DNA of 64,000 nucleotides. Origin: an uncultured Peptostreptococcaceae bacterium (GTDB lineage: Bacteria > Bacillota > Clostridia > Peptostreptococcales > Anaerovoracaceae). Made by a program: the position numbers and the translations under genes. The stretch is taken from the NCBI GenBank assembly GCA_910588185.1, contig CAJUQR010000003.1:156358-220357 (forward strand), read 5' to 3'. Below are positions 9,472 to 17,704 of the stretch, piece after piece. The notes under the pieces were generated by a model. That model had not been told where the DNA came from. It worked only from the letters and a program-made list of their open reading frames with translations, and did no database searches. Each line of letters opens with the position of its first letter. Positions within the stretch are counted from its first letter, which is position 1.

Positions 9472-9529
9472 ATTATCAAAGTTGACTTGAAAGTGAATCG
9501 CTAATATATAAGGTGTGAGGTGTATATTG

Positions 9530-11611
9530 ATGAAAGGTTTCGGATTGGATAGGGTTATTGAGCCAAAAGGCAATGTGCCTGTTACGGCTTGGAAACTTGA
9601 TAACTCTAAAAAATTAAAGTCTAAAGAATTAAGAATTGCAGTGGATTTGATTGATTTTGAAAGGGGAAATTTTAATCAGATATGCAGCATATGTCAATAT
9701 GATGAGACAAAGATAAAAGAGCGTATTTTAAAGATTGTAAATGAGAGGAATAAATTACATAATCCTTATACAGAAAGCAGTGGATTGTTTACGGGAATAA
9801 TTGAGGAAATATCTCCGGACTTTGAAATACAAGAAGGTTTGTGTGTAGGAGACCAGGTTGTGTGTCTTACGCCTCTTGCAGGATTGCCGCTTTATATTGA
9901 AGAGATTACGTCGATAGATATAAATTATGCTCAGATTGAATGTAAAGGTTATGCTATATGTTTTGAAAGCGTTCAGCTTTTTAAACAAAATGATTTTGTT
10001 GGAAATGATGTTAAATATTTGATGAAAATTCTGGAGGAAGAAGGCAGCCTATGCAATATTTCGGAAGAATTAAAGCATATGAATGTTTCTAAGGCTTTAA
10101 TAATCGGACCTAATCCGATAGAAGCAATTTTTTATGCAAGGATTGCATATGATATAGCTCCAGGTAAAATTGAAAATATCATTGTAACTGATAAAAGTTA
10201 TGCTAAGCTATATGATACAGATGTTGTAAAAAAGGCATTTGGCGATTTGATGACAAGAATTTATTTTGTTGACCTCAGTATGCCCATGGATGCTTTTAGT
10301 CAGCTGCTTGAAGGTGAAAACAGGAAGCTTGCAGATGTAGTGGTAAATCTTGAAAATATAAAGGGCTCCGAGACAGTCGCCAATTGTATAGTAAAAGATA
10401 GCGGAATGGTGTGTTATACGGACATAAATAATAGTTATGCACAAGGTCTTTTAATTGCAGATTGTTTTGGTAAGCAGGTAGATCATTATGCACTTGATGG
10501 TTACGAAAAAGATGCTTATGAATTTGCCGTTAAATTAGTAAATAAAGTTAAACCCAATTTAGACATTTTAAGCGAGACCCTTAATAAAGTGGCTATGCAA
10601 AAAAGCTTTGTGAATATGAAGAACCATGAGATAACAAGAGATGCGGTTCAAAAGATTGATGACTTTATTTATATGAGTCCTGTGACTAAAAATATGTTAG
10701 AAGAGGTCATAAATGTAGCTAAGTATGACTGTAATGTGATTATACAGGGAGAAACGGGTGTAGGAAAAGAAAAGGTATTTGATCTCATACATCAGAATAG
10801 TCCCAGAAGCGGAAAACCGTGTATTAAGATTAATTGTGCTACAATACATGAAAATCTGGCCGAGTCTGAGTTCTTCGGATATGAAAAAGGTTCTTTTACA
10901 GGTGCTCAAGAAAGCGGAAAGAAAGGATATTTTGAACTTGCCAATAATGGCACGCTGTTTCTTGACGAAATAGGTAGTCTATCACTTTCGATGCAGTCTA
11001 AACTTTTGAGAGTACTTCAGGAAAGCACTTATTATAAGGTGGGAGGGGTAGAACCTAAGCATGTAAATGTTAGAGTAATATGTGCCAATAATATTCCTCT
11101 TAAAAAATTGGTAAACGACGGAGCTTTTAGAGAAGACCTTTATTATAGACTTAACATATGTATGATAAACGTTGCACCCCTTAGGATGAGAAAGGAAGAT
11201 ATAGTTTGTCTTGCAGAGTCATTTTTGGAATCATACAGCAAGAAATATGGCATTAATAAAACCTTTTCAAATGGAGCTCTGGAGGAACTTCAGGGATATC
11301 ATTGGCCTGGCAATGTAAGAGAACTGGAGAATACTGTTCATAGATTGTATATATCTGAAAAGGAAAATGAAATCGATCGGATGGCGGTTGATATGCTTAT
11401 AAATGAAAGCATTTATGAATTTGAAACTGTAGATATAAGAAAGGAATTTTCTTCTGAAGAGAATATGGATCTTAACAGTATAATGGATAAACAGGAGAAA
11501 AAGCTTATAGAGTTTGCATTAAAGAAGTGCAAAACAACCAGGGCTGCTGCTGAATTTTTAAATATTCCTCAGGCTACGTTTGCAAGAAAAAAATTAAAAT
11601 ATAATTTGTAA
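9530..11611 (+). CDS. Sigma-54-dependent activator with a diaminohexanoate-dehydrogenase-like sensor domain
   Basis: A 693-aa enhancer-binding protein. Residues 1 to about 345 resemble L-erythro-3,5-diaminohexanoate dehydrogenase of lysine fermentation (opening GLDRVIEPKG...AWKLDN and later SSGLFTGIIEEI), not PAS or GAF. A sigma-54 AAA+ domain follows: Walker A GETGVGKE (about 407-414), the sigma-54 contact loop as GSFTGA (about 454-459), Walker B TLFLDEIG and the arginine-finger region. It ends with a Fis-type helix-turn-helix. ATG 9530 is used because a GAGGTG site lies upstream; a GTG five codons earlier is possible. It sits between two sigma-54 promoters that it probably controls. The ligand, perhaps a lysine-degradation intermediate, is inferred. 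Confidence 0.88.
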   Translation: MKGFGLDRVIEPKGNVPVTAWKLDNSKKLKSKELRIAVDLIDFERGNFNQICSICQYDETKIKERILKIVNERNKLHNPYTESSGLFTGIIEEISPDFEIQEGLCVGDQVVCLTPLAGLPLYIEEITSIDINYAQIECKGYAICFESVQLFKQNDFVGNDVKYLMKILEEEGSLCNISEELKHMNVSKALIIGPNPIEAIFYARIAYDIAPGKIENIIVTDKSYAKLYDTDVVKKAFGDLMTRIYFVDLSMPMDAFSQLLEGENRKLADVVVNLENIKGSETVANCIVKDSGMVCYTDINNSYAQGLLIADCFGKQVDHYALDGYEKDAYEFAVKLVNKVKPNLDILSETLNKVAMQKSFVNMKNHEITRDAVQKIDDFIYMSPVTKNMLEEVINVAKYDCNVIIQGETGVGKEKVFDLIHQNSPRSGKPCIKINCATIHENLAESEFFGYEKGSFTGAQESGKKGYFELANNGTLFLDEIGSLSLSMQSKLLRVLQESTYYKVGGVEPKHVNVRVICANNIPLKKLVNDGAFREDLYYRLNICMINVAPLRMRKEDIVCLAESFLESYSKKYGINKTFSNGALEELQGYHWPGNVRELENTVHRLYISEKENEIDRMAVDMLINESIYEFETVDIRKEFSSEENMDLNSIMDKQEKKLIEFALKKCKTTRAAAEFLNIPQATFARKKLKYNL

Positions 11612-11638
11612 AAAAGGAGAGCAATAAGCTCTCCTTTT
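11612..11638. terminator. Bidirectional terminator
   Basis: AAAAGGAGAGC-AATAA-GCTCTCCTTTT lies between the convergent activator and 79-aa gene. Confidence 0.88.
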
Positions 11639-11644
11639 AATTGA

Positions 11645-11884
11645 TTATAACATCATTTTTGTTTGAAGTGTAAAATCTTCACCGGCTTTGTTTAAAGTTT
11701 CGATGCTTGCTACGATTGTTGAATGAATTTCTTCTTCTGTAAATTCGAAACCTTCACGTTCTGCGTAAGCTCTCATTGATGTAGCAAGAACATCTTCCAT
11801 AAGCTCCTTATCCATACCGTTTAAGTGACAATTGTTTAATGCTTCCTGAAAAGCGAAGTCTAAGATTTGTTTTCTGCTGTACAT
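11645..11884 (-). CDS. 79-aa protein of unknown function under sigma-54 control
   Basis: I do not recognise this protein. It is 79 aa, acidic, predicted mostly helical and soluble, with no signal peptide, membrane span or Cys cluster (MYSRKQILDFAFQEAL...ETLNKAGEDFTLQTK). The start is ATG 11884, 7 bases after GGAGGT; an ATG five codons upstream overlaps that Shine-Dalgarno and is rejected. A textbook sigma-54 promoter lies 71 bases upstream and the sigma-54 activator gene is its convergent neighbour, so it likely belongs to the same regulon as the NhaC-like transporter. Confidence 0.7.
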   Translation of the reverse strand: MYSRKQILDFAFQEALNNCHLNGMDKELMEDVLATSMRAYAEREGFEFTEEEIHSTIVASIETLNKAGEDFTLQTKMML

Positions 11885-11954
11885 AATGTTTACCTCCATA
11901 CTCTCTGATATTTTTATTGTTTAATTAAAAGTTTTTCCAGTTACTTTTAATTAA

Positions 11955-11970
11955 TGCAACAACCGTGCCA
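11955..11970 (-). promoter_or_regulatory. Sigma-54 promoter of the 79-aa gene
   Basis: The minus strand reads TGGCACGGTTGTTGCA, essentially identical to the -24/-12 consensus TGGCACG-N4-TTGCA. Confidence 0.93.
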
Positions 11971-11993
11971 AAATTTAATATAATGAAATTCTA

Positions 11994-12072
11994 TTGAAAT
12001 TTCAACATGATTGTCAAGTGTATAGATTGTTTGAGTATTTTTTGAATCAAAAGAAAGAAAACTCTGATTCAA
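11994..12072. promoter_or_regulatory. Candidate enhancer (UAS) for the sigma-54 activator
   Basis: Upstream of the sigma-54 promoter are a perfect palindrome TTGAAATTTCAA (11994-12005, extended by CA to TTCAACA) and a split palindrome TTGAATCA...TGATTCAA (12042-12049 and 12065-12072). Both share the TTGAA half-site with the TGTTGAA copies at 9411-9437. Position (25-100 bases upstream of -24) fits an enhancer. The second palindrome lacks a U-run on the pyrR strand and is not an obvious terminator. Confidence 0.45.
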
Positions 12073-12084
12073 AATTGAGACGTT

Positions 12085-12621
12085 TTATTCAGCGAAAATT
12101 TCGACATCTTCTTTTCCGTCAATTTCGTTTACATGTACTGCTATAAGTTCTGCTCTTGAAGTAGGAACATTTTTTCCTACATAGTCAGCACGTATCGGTA
12201 ATTCACGATGTCCTCTGTCTATTAAGACAGCAAGCTGTATCTTGGAGGCTCTGCCGTATTTTGATGTGGCGTCTAGAGCCGCTCTGGCAGTTCTTCCCGT
12301 ATATAACACATCATCAACGAGAATTACGGTTTTTTCGTTGATATCACATGGTATTATACTATTGCTTACAATAGGATCAGGCTGAATTTTACTGAGGTCG
12401 TCTCGATATAATGTTATATCGATTTCACCCACAGGCACTTCAATTCCTTCTATTAATTTGATATTTGAAGCTAATGTTTTTGCCAGAGGAACGCCGCGGC
12501 TTTTTATTCCTAAGAGAATGACATTTTTGGCGCCTTGATTTTGTTCTAATATTTGATGTGATATTCTTTTAAGAGCACGATTCATATCGTCACTTGTCAT
12601 AATTTTGGATCTCAGAATCAT
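12085..12621 (-). CDS. pyrR: PyrR: pyrimidine operon attenuator / uracil phosphoribosyltransferase
   Basis: An RNA-binding regulator that, with UMP, stabilises the anti-antiterminator hairpin in pyr leaders; it also has weak UPRTase activity. The 178-aa product has the PRPP-binding loop VILVDDVLYTGRTARAALDA and the SRGVPLA block. ATG 12621 follows TTGGAGG. It is downstream of uraA on the same strand and inside the transcript whose leader carries a PyrR-binding hairpin, so it is autoregulated. The usual pyr biosynthesis genes are not in this window. Confidence 0.96.
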   Translation of the reverse strand: MILRSKIMTSDDMNRALKRISHQILEQNQGAKNVILLGIKSRGVPLAKTLASNIKLIEGIEVPVGEIDITLYRDDLSKIQPDPIVSNSIIPCDINEKTVILVDDVLYTGRTARAALDATSKYGRASKIQLAVLIDRGHRELPIRADYVGKNVPTSRAELIAVHVNEIDGKEDVEIFAE

Positions 12622-12650
12622 ATTAACCTCCAATTTACAGAGTATAAATT

Positions 12651-13958
12651 CTATACGTTATATGTTTGGAATTTGTCTTTTTCCTCATTTACATCTTCTG
12701 TGAATTCATATTCGTTGCCTGGCAGGATTGCATTTGCCAATATACCTACTATAGATGCGATGGCAAGTCCTGAAAGAGTTATGTTTGCGCCAAACAGAGT
12801 AAAGCTGATTCCGCCAAGAGAATTAAAGCCCAGTGCACATACAAGAATCAGAGCTGCGATTATTGTATTTCTGCTTTTTGTAAAGTCAACTTGGTTTTCT
12901 ACAACATTTCTTATACCAATTGCAGATATCATTCCGTAAAGTATGAATGAGATTCCTCCTATAGTTGCTGTTGGAATACATTCGATTACGAAGGCAATCT
13001 TAGGTATACATGAAAGGGCTATTGCAAATAGTGCGGCTATTCTCATAAGTCTTGGATCATATACTTTAGTCAGTGCCAAAACTCCTGTGTTTTCTCCGTA
13101 TGTTGTATTTGCGGGTGCCCCGAAAGCAGAAGCAAGACATGTTGCAAGACCGTCTCCAAGCAAAGTTCTGTGAAGTCCCGGCTCAGCTATGTAATTTTTG
13201 CCTGTAGTAGCTCCTATGGCTGATATATCGCCAATGTGCTCCATCATAGTTGCAAGAGCGATAGGCATTATTGTAATGATGGCGCTTACATCAAATTTCA
13301 TTATAGTAAAGTCAGGAAACCCCAGTATAGCTTCATCAGAAATACCCGAAAAATCAACTTCTCCCATTATGATTGCGGCTGCATACGATATTGCCACGCC
13401 TATTAGAATAGGTATAATTTTTGCCATACCTCTTCCCCATATATTAAATACTATTACTGTTACCAGCGCTATGAGTGCAATTGGCCAATTGGTAGCGCAG
13501 TTGTTTATTGCCGATGGGGCAAGTATAAGCCCTATGGATATGATAATAGGCCCTGTAACAACAGGAGGGAAAAATCTCATAACCCTCTTTGCTCCAAAAC
13601 CTTTTATAAGTGTAGAAAGTATTAAATATACCAAGCCTGCGCAGAATACACCTCCACATGCATAAGGAAGCATCTCTGTATTTGGACTTCCGTCTGCAAG
13701 CATCGGAGCAACAGCAGCATATCCGCCTAAAAAAGCAAAAGAAGATCCTAAGAAAGCAGGAACTTGTCCTTTTGTAAGCAGGTGAAACAGCAGTGTTCCA
13801 AGGCCTGCCATCAAAAGAGTTGTTGCAATAGGAAGCCCTGTCAATATAGGGACTAAAACGGTTGCACCGAACATTGCAAATGTGTGCTGGAGTCCCAGGA
13901 TGATAGTTTTTCCTGTACCTAGAGTACGTACGTCAGTGATTGGTTCATGATTGTTCAT
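12651..13958 (-). CDS. uraA: Uracil permease (NCS2 family)
   Basis: Proton-coupled uracil uptake. The 435-aa product is strongly hydrophobic with about 14 membrane segments and NCS2 motifs such as GLQHTFAMFGATVLVP near the N-terminus and the core stretch FGAPANTTYGENTGVLALT. The GGAGGG site lies somewhat far (about 12 bases) from ATG 13958. It is first in the uraA-pyrR transcript, under PyrR attenuation from the leader at 13979-14102. Confidence 0.95.
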   Translation of the reverse strand: MNNHEPITDVRTLGTGKTIILGLQHTFAMFGATVLVPILTGLPIATTLLMAGLGTLLFHLLTKGQVPAFLGSSFAFLGGYAAVAPMLADGSPNTEMLPYACGGVFCAGLVYLILSTLIKGFGAKRVMRFFPPVVTGPIIISIGLILAPSAINNCATNWPIALIALVTVIVFNIWGRGMAKIIPILIGVAISYAAAIIMGEVDFSGISDEAILGFPDFTIMKFDVSAIITIMPIALATMMEHIGDISAIGATTGKNYIAEPGLHRTLLGDGLATCLASAFGAPANTTYGENTGVLALTKVYDPRLMRIAALFAIALSCIPKIAFVIECIPTATIGGISFILYGMISAIGIRNVVENQVDFTKSRNTIIAALILVCALGFNSLGGISFTLFGANITLSGLAIASIVGILANAILPGNEYEFTEDVNEEKDKFQTYNV

Positions 13959-13978
13959 AAAAATAAATCTCCCTCCAA

Positions 13979-14010
13979 TAAAAATAGTCTTACCGGAGAT
14001 CGGAAAGACT
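13979..14010 (-). terminator. Attenuator terminator in the uraA-pyrR leader
   Basis: On the minus strand AGTCTTTCCG...CGGTAAGACT forms a stem followed by ATTTTTATT just ahead of the uraA ribosome binding site. Its 5' arm AGTCTTTCCG can instead pair with CGGCAAGATT from the PyrR hairpin, giving the antiterminator. Confidence 0.88.
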
Positions 14011-14077
14011 CATGAACAAATTACCCCTGTAAGGGTTGCATTGTTAAATTATATCTGTAAATCAGAAATAAGCTTAG

Positions 14078-14102
14078 AATCTTGCCGGTCTCTCTGTACC
14101 GA
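14078..14102 (-). promoter_or_regulatory. PyrR-binding hairpin (anti-antiterminator)
   Basis: The minus strand reads CGGTACAGAGAGACCG, with the CAGAGAGA loop characteristic of PyrR-binding RNA. Closing it sequesters the ACCGGCAAG segment needed for antitermination, so transcription stops at 13979-14010 when UMP is plentiful. A further small hairpin ACCCTTACAGGGGT lies between (14021-14036). Confidence 0.88.
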
Positions 14103-14125
14103 ATTAAAGATAATCTTTAGGTGGA

Positions 14126-14154
14126 ATTATATATCTATTGTGGATTTTTGTCAA
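14126..14154 (-). promoter_or_regulatory. Sigma-A promoter of uraA-pyrR
   Basis: Perfect consensus on the minus strand: TTGACA, 17-base spacer, TATAAT. Confidence 0.93.
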
Positions 14155-14217
14155 TATAAAATGTATAATGACTACAATCAGTTTTTTTAAAATGAAAGAA
14201 TAGGAGCTGTATATTCA

Positions 14218-15213
14218 ATGGGAGATTTGATTTTATATCTTGGCATAACTGCTGTAGGATATTTGATTGGAAGTAAAATTAGAGGTCAAAAGGATAAACT
14301 GTCTTGGACAGGAAAAGTTCAGACTGTAGCCATCACTTTGCTTGTGTTGCTTATGGGTATGAGGATGGGTTCTAATGCGGAGATAACCCAAAATTTAAGA
14401 ACTATCGGATTTTCTGCTTTAATTATGACATTATTTATAATGGCCTTTTCTGTGGTCGCCATATTTTTGACAAGGAAACTGATGAAGATTGACAAATACG
14501 GAAAGCTTAAAACACCGGGAATAGAAGCTAAAGATAATAAAGAAATTCCGGACTCTTTGCAGAGTGAAGGGGAAGAAGAGAAAAAAGGCGGCAATATCAT
14601 GACGATATTGATTATTGTTGCTGTAATAGTTGGAATGACTATCGGTTATTTTGTCATAAGAAAAATATTTGTAGAAAATATGGCAGATTTTGATTCTGTC
14701 GCAGGACTTGGAATAAAAATAGGATTGTGTTTACTATTGATATTTGTAGGTCTTGATTTAGGCCTTGATGGAACTGTTATAGAGAATTTTAAAACAGTAG
14801 GTTTCAGAATTTTGGTATTTCCTATTGTTGTAGTTATAGGAACACTTGCAGGCGCAGCAGTAATAAGTCCGTTCTTAGATTTAAGTCTTAAAGAATGTCT
14901 GGCTATAGGCGGGGGATTTGGATGGTATACGTTAGCTCCCGGAATTATAATGGAGGCAGGATATTTGACTGCCAGCGCAGTTTCTTTTTTACATAATGTT
15001 ATGAGAGAGCTTCTTTCAATATTGCTCATACCTCTTGTTGCAAAAAAGATAGGATATATTGAGACTACCGGTATGCCGGGAGCTGCTGCAATGGACGTAT
15101 GTTTACCTATCGTAGAAAAGTCTACCAGAAGTGATATAGCTGTATATTCTTTTGTATCAGGACTTGTCTTGAGTATTTTGGTGCCTATATTGGTTCCTCT
15201 TATAGTTGGTTAG
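14218..15213 (+). CDS. lysO: LysO-family (DUF340) transporter, probable lysine exporter
   Basis: A 331-aa membrane protein with about 8-9 hydrophobic helices and a charged cytoplasmic loop near residues 100-125. Family signatures are GGGFGWYTLAPGI, FLHNVMRELLSILLIP and GMPGAAAMDVCLPIVEKS, which match LysO (E. coli YbjE), an L-lysine exporter. The start is ATG 14218 with TAGGAGC upstream. It overlaps the convergent ABC-F gene by 4 bases. Lysine export would fit a cell with lysine-type sensing at 9.5 kb, but that link is inferred. Confidence 0.9.
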   Translation: MGDLILYLGITAVGYLIGSKIRGQKDKLSWTGKVQTVAITLLVLLMGMRMGSNAEITQNLRTIGFSALIMTLFIMAFSVVAIFLTRKLMKIDKYGKLKTPGIEAKDNKEIPDSLQSEGEEEKKGGNIMTILIIVAVIVGMTIGYFVIRKIFVENMADFDSVAGLGIKIGLCLLLIFVGLDLGLDGTVIENFKTVGFRILVFPIVVVIGTLAGAAVISPFLDLSLKECLAIGGGFGWYTLAPGIIMEAGYLTASAVSFLHNVMRELLSILLIPLVAKKIGYIETTGMPGAAAMDVCLPIVEKSTRSDIAVYSFVSGLVLSILVPILVPLIVG

Positions 15214-16766
15214 ACGATTTTAGTAGTCCAGTCTTCTACGTTTAATACCCTAGTTACAAAATCTTGGTAAAAGGATGGATCATGGGAAACAAGTAAGACT
15301 GTTCCCGGGTATTCTGTAAGAGCTCTTTTGAGCTCTTCTTTTGCTTCTATATCTAAATGATTAGTAGGTTCGTCGAGAATAAGCCAATTGTGCTGCCTGT
15401 TCATAACGATTGAAAGCCTTACCTTGGCGTTTTCGCCTCCGCTGAGTACTCTCATTTGACTTGTTATGTGGTCATTGTTCAAGCCGCACTTTGAAAGACA
15501 GAGCCTGACTTCACGATTTTCCATGGAAGGAAATTCGGCCCAGAAAGTGTCTAGGGCAGTGACTTCTGAATCTCTGCCTGACTCTTGCTCAAAGTATCCG
15601 GGGAAAAGATAATCTCCCAGAGTAACGTCTCCACTTATAGGAGGGATTTTGCCCAATATGGTTTTTAGAAGTGTGGTTTTACCTAGACCATTTGTTCCTA
15701 CTATTGCGATTTTTTCTCCTCTCTCTATTGTAAAGGAAACGGGTTTGGTCAAAGGTGAATCGTATCCTATGACTAAGTCTTTTGCTTCAACAATGAAACG
15801 GCTTGGAGTACGGGCCATTAGAAAATTAAACTCAGGTTTGATTTTTTCGGTCGGTTTGTTTAAAATCTCCATTTTGTCAAGCTTTTTTTGTCTTGAATTA
15901 GCCATTCCTCTTGTAGCTACACGGGCTTTGTTACGTGCGATAAAATCTTCAAGCTTCTCAATTTCTGCTTGCTGTCTTTGATAAGCTTTAAGTTCCTGCT
16001 CTTTTTGTATTTCGTACATGCGTTTAAAGTTCTCGTAATCTCCGGTATATCTTGTGAGATTGCCTCCATCGAGATTATAAATTACATTTACAACAGAATT
16101 GAGAAATTCCATATCATGAGATACTAAGATAAAAGCATTTTCATATTCTGTGAGATATCTGGTGAGCCATATTATATGCTGGTGATCAAGATAATTGGTA
16201 GGCTCATCTAATATTAAAATTGATGGGTTTTCAAGAAGCAGTTTGACTAATAGCACTTTAGTTCTCTGACCACCGGAAAGATCAGAGACATCTTTATCAA
16301 GACCGATATCACCAAGGCCAAGTCCGCCGGCGACTTCTTCTATTTTTGAATCAAGCTGATAAAAACCGCCGGTTTCCAGGATTTGTTGGATTTCTCCGGC
16401 TTCTTCCATCATGTCGTTTATTTTATTGTCATCCGCTATTGCCATATCTTCATAAATCTTAAGCATATTTTGCTCAAGATTGTACATGTCATCAAAAGCG
16501 GTTCTAAGGACTTCTCTGATAGTCATTCCCTTTTTTAGTACGCTGTGCTGATCCAGATAGCCCACTTTTACGTGTCTTGACCAAGTTATTTTGCCTTGAT
16601 CCGGCATGATTTTTCCTGTGATTATATTTAAAAATGTGGATTTTCCTTCGCCGTTGGCACCTATAAGACCTATGTGTTCTCCTTTTAGAAGACGAAAAGA
16701 TGCGTCTTCTAATATTTGTCTTGCGCCAAATCCGTGGGTTACATTTTCTACAGTTAATAAGCTCAT
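15210..16766 (-). CDS. ABC-F family ATPase (YfmM-like)
   Basis: A 518-aa soluble protein with two ABC ATPase domains and no membrane segments. Walker A motifs are GANGEGKS and GTNGLGKT, signatures LSGGQRTKV and LSGGENAKV, and Walker B regions LILDEPTNYLD and LILDEPTNHLD. A charged linker (about residues 240-300) links the domains, as in ABC-F proteins that bind the ribosomal E site. Its opening (LLTVENVTHGFGARQI) and length resemble Bacillus YfmM, a housekeeping or resistance ABC-F. Whether it protects against an antibiotic cannot be read from the sequence. Confidence 0.9.
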   Translation of the reverse strand: MSLLTVENVTHGFGARQILEDASFRLLKGEHIGLIGANGEGKSTFLNIITGKIMPDQGKITWSRHVKVGYLDQHSVLKKGMTIREVLRTAFDDMYNLEQNMLKIYEDMAIADDNKINDMMEEAGEIQQILETGGFYQLDSKIEEVAGGLGLGDIGLDKDVSDLSGGQRTKVLLVKLLLENPSILILDEPTNYLDHQHIIWLTRYLTEYENAFILVSHDMEFLNSVVNVIYNLDGGNLTRYTGDYENFKRMYEIQKEQELKAYQRQQAEIEKLEDFIARNKARVATRGMANSRQKKLDKMEILNKPTEKIKPEFNFLMARTPSRFIVEAKDLVIGYDSPLTKPVSFTIERGEKIAIVGTNGLGKTTLLKTILGKIPPISGDVTLGDYLFPGYFEQESGRDSEVTALDTFWAEFPSMENREVRLCLSKCGLNNDHITSQMRVLSGGENAKVRLSIVMNRQHNWLILDEPTNHLDIEAKEELKRALTEYPGTVLLVSHDPSFYQDFVTRVLNVEDWTTKIV

Positions 16767-16850
16767 TTTAGCTGTTCTCCTTAATTTTCAGTCGATGAAT
16801 ATAATAACATATGTAAGGTGTAAAAGGGAAGAGGTGATCTGGGATAACAA

Positions 16851-16891
16851 TAAAAAAGCTATCATATCCTCATAACGGAATGACAGCTTTT
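16851..16891 (-). terminator. Terminator after lexA
   Basis: On the minus strand AAAAGCTGTCAT...ATGATAGCTTTTTT forms an imperfect stem with a T-run. Confidence 0.7.
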
Positions 16892-16907
16892 GATGCTGTT
16901 TATTGAT

Positions 16908-17564
16908 TTAGTTAAAATATCTGAAAACTCCTTTTACTTTGCCTAAAATTTTAACATCATTTACTATTATAGGACTCATTGAAGAATTTTCAGGCTGCAA
17001 TCTTATATGTCCGTTTTCTTTGTAAAAGGTTTTTACAGTAGCTTCGCTTTCAAAACCGTCTATCATTGCGACCACAATTTCTCCGTTGCTTGCAACTTCA
17101 GACTGCTGAACCAAGATGAGATCGCCGTCCATAATTCCAGCTTCAATCATACTTTCACCGCGAACCCTGAGCATATAGTTTGTTCCTTTTGCAGCATATC
17201 TTGCAGGAATAGGAAAAGTGTCTTCAACATTTTGCTCTGCAAGAATAGGAGTTCCTGCTGCAACTCTCCCAACTACAGGTATATCAATTATATCAGTTCG
17301 TTCATATGTAGATATGTTTGAATATTCTTTAGATTGTTTATCATGCGCATCCGGTTCCACAACCATAAGCGCACGCGGCTTGGAAGGATCCTTTACAAGA
17401 TAGCCTTGTTTTACGAGATTTTCAATATCTTTGTGTGCTGTAGATGTGGATTTTATACCTAGAGCGCTGCAAATTTCTCTTACAGTAGGCGGATAGCCTT
17501 TTGTTTTAATCTCTTCTTTCATATAAGTGAGAATTCTTTGTTCTCTTTCTTTTAGCATTGCCAT
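16908..17564 (-). CDS. lexA: SOS repressor LexA
   Basis: Represses SOS genes and self-cleaves when RecA is activated. The 218-aa product has an N-terminal winged helix (PPTVREICSALGIKSTSTAHKDI, about 25-48) and a C-terminal S24 peptidase domain. The Ala103-Gly104 scissile bond (VVGRVAAGTP), catalytic Ser138 (RGESMIEAG) and Lys178 (TVKTF) are all present. ATG 17564 lies 8 bases after GGGAGG. It is divergent from a LUD-domain gene. A LexA-box-like site lies 46 bases upstream. Confidence 0.97.
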   Translation of the reverse strand: MAMLKEREQRILTYMKEEIKTKGYPPTVREICSALGIKSTSTAHKDIENLVKQGYLVKDPSKPRALMVVEPDAHDKQSKEYSNISTYERTDIIDIPVVGRVAAGTPILAEQNVEDTFPIPARYAAKGTNYMLRVRGESMIEAGIMDGDLILVQQSEVASNGEIVVAMIDGFESEATVKTFYKENGHIRLQPENSSMSPIIVNDVKILGKVKGVFRYFN

Positions 17565-17610
17565 AACTTAATCCTCCCGAAATTAATATATCATTAAAAG
17601 AACAAAAAGT

Positions 17611-17622
17611 AAACAGGTGTTC
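17611..17622. promoter_or_regulatory. LexA-box-like site in the lexA/LUD intergenic region
   Basis: AAACAGGTGTTC differs by one base from the Gram-positive SOS box core GAAC-N4-GTTC. A weaker GAACAGTTGTAT lies at 17657-17668 across the -10 of the divergent gene. Confidence 0.55.
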
Positions 17623-17642
17623 ACAAAAATAAAAAAAGATTT

Positions 17643-17671
17643 TTGCTTTTTAATAAGAACAGTTGTATAAT
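17643..17671 (+). promoter_or_regulatory. Promoter of the LUD-domain gene
   Basis: TTGCTT, 17-base spacer, TATAAT. The spacer holds a GAAC half-site, so LexA could influence it. Confidence 0.7.
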
Positions 17672-17704
17672 CAAGATATAAATAAACCTTAAGGAGCGAC
17701 AGAC

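Noticed and set aside
9515..9529. GTG 9515 as the start of the sigma-54 activator
   Set aside because: It overlaps the best ribosome binding site (GAGGTG) for ATG 9530, and the homologous domain starts at MKGFGLDRV.
9340..9573. Extension of the NhaC-like ORF by 78 codons
   Set aside because: The extension covers the sigma-54 promoter and the activator's start region, and ATG 9339 has a perfect AGGAGG.
12042..12072. TTGAATCA...TGATTCAA as the pyrR terminator
   Set aside because: On the pyrR strand the stem is followed by A-rich rather than U-rich sequence; an enhancer role fits better.
17657..17668. Second LexA box (GAACAGTTGTAT) upstream of the LUD gene
   Set aside because: Only one arm matches GAAC-N4-GTTC; two of four bases in the other arm differ, so it is mentioned as a half-site only.
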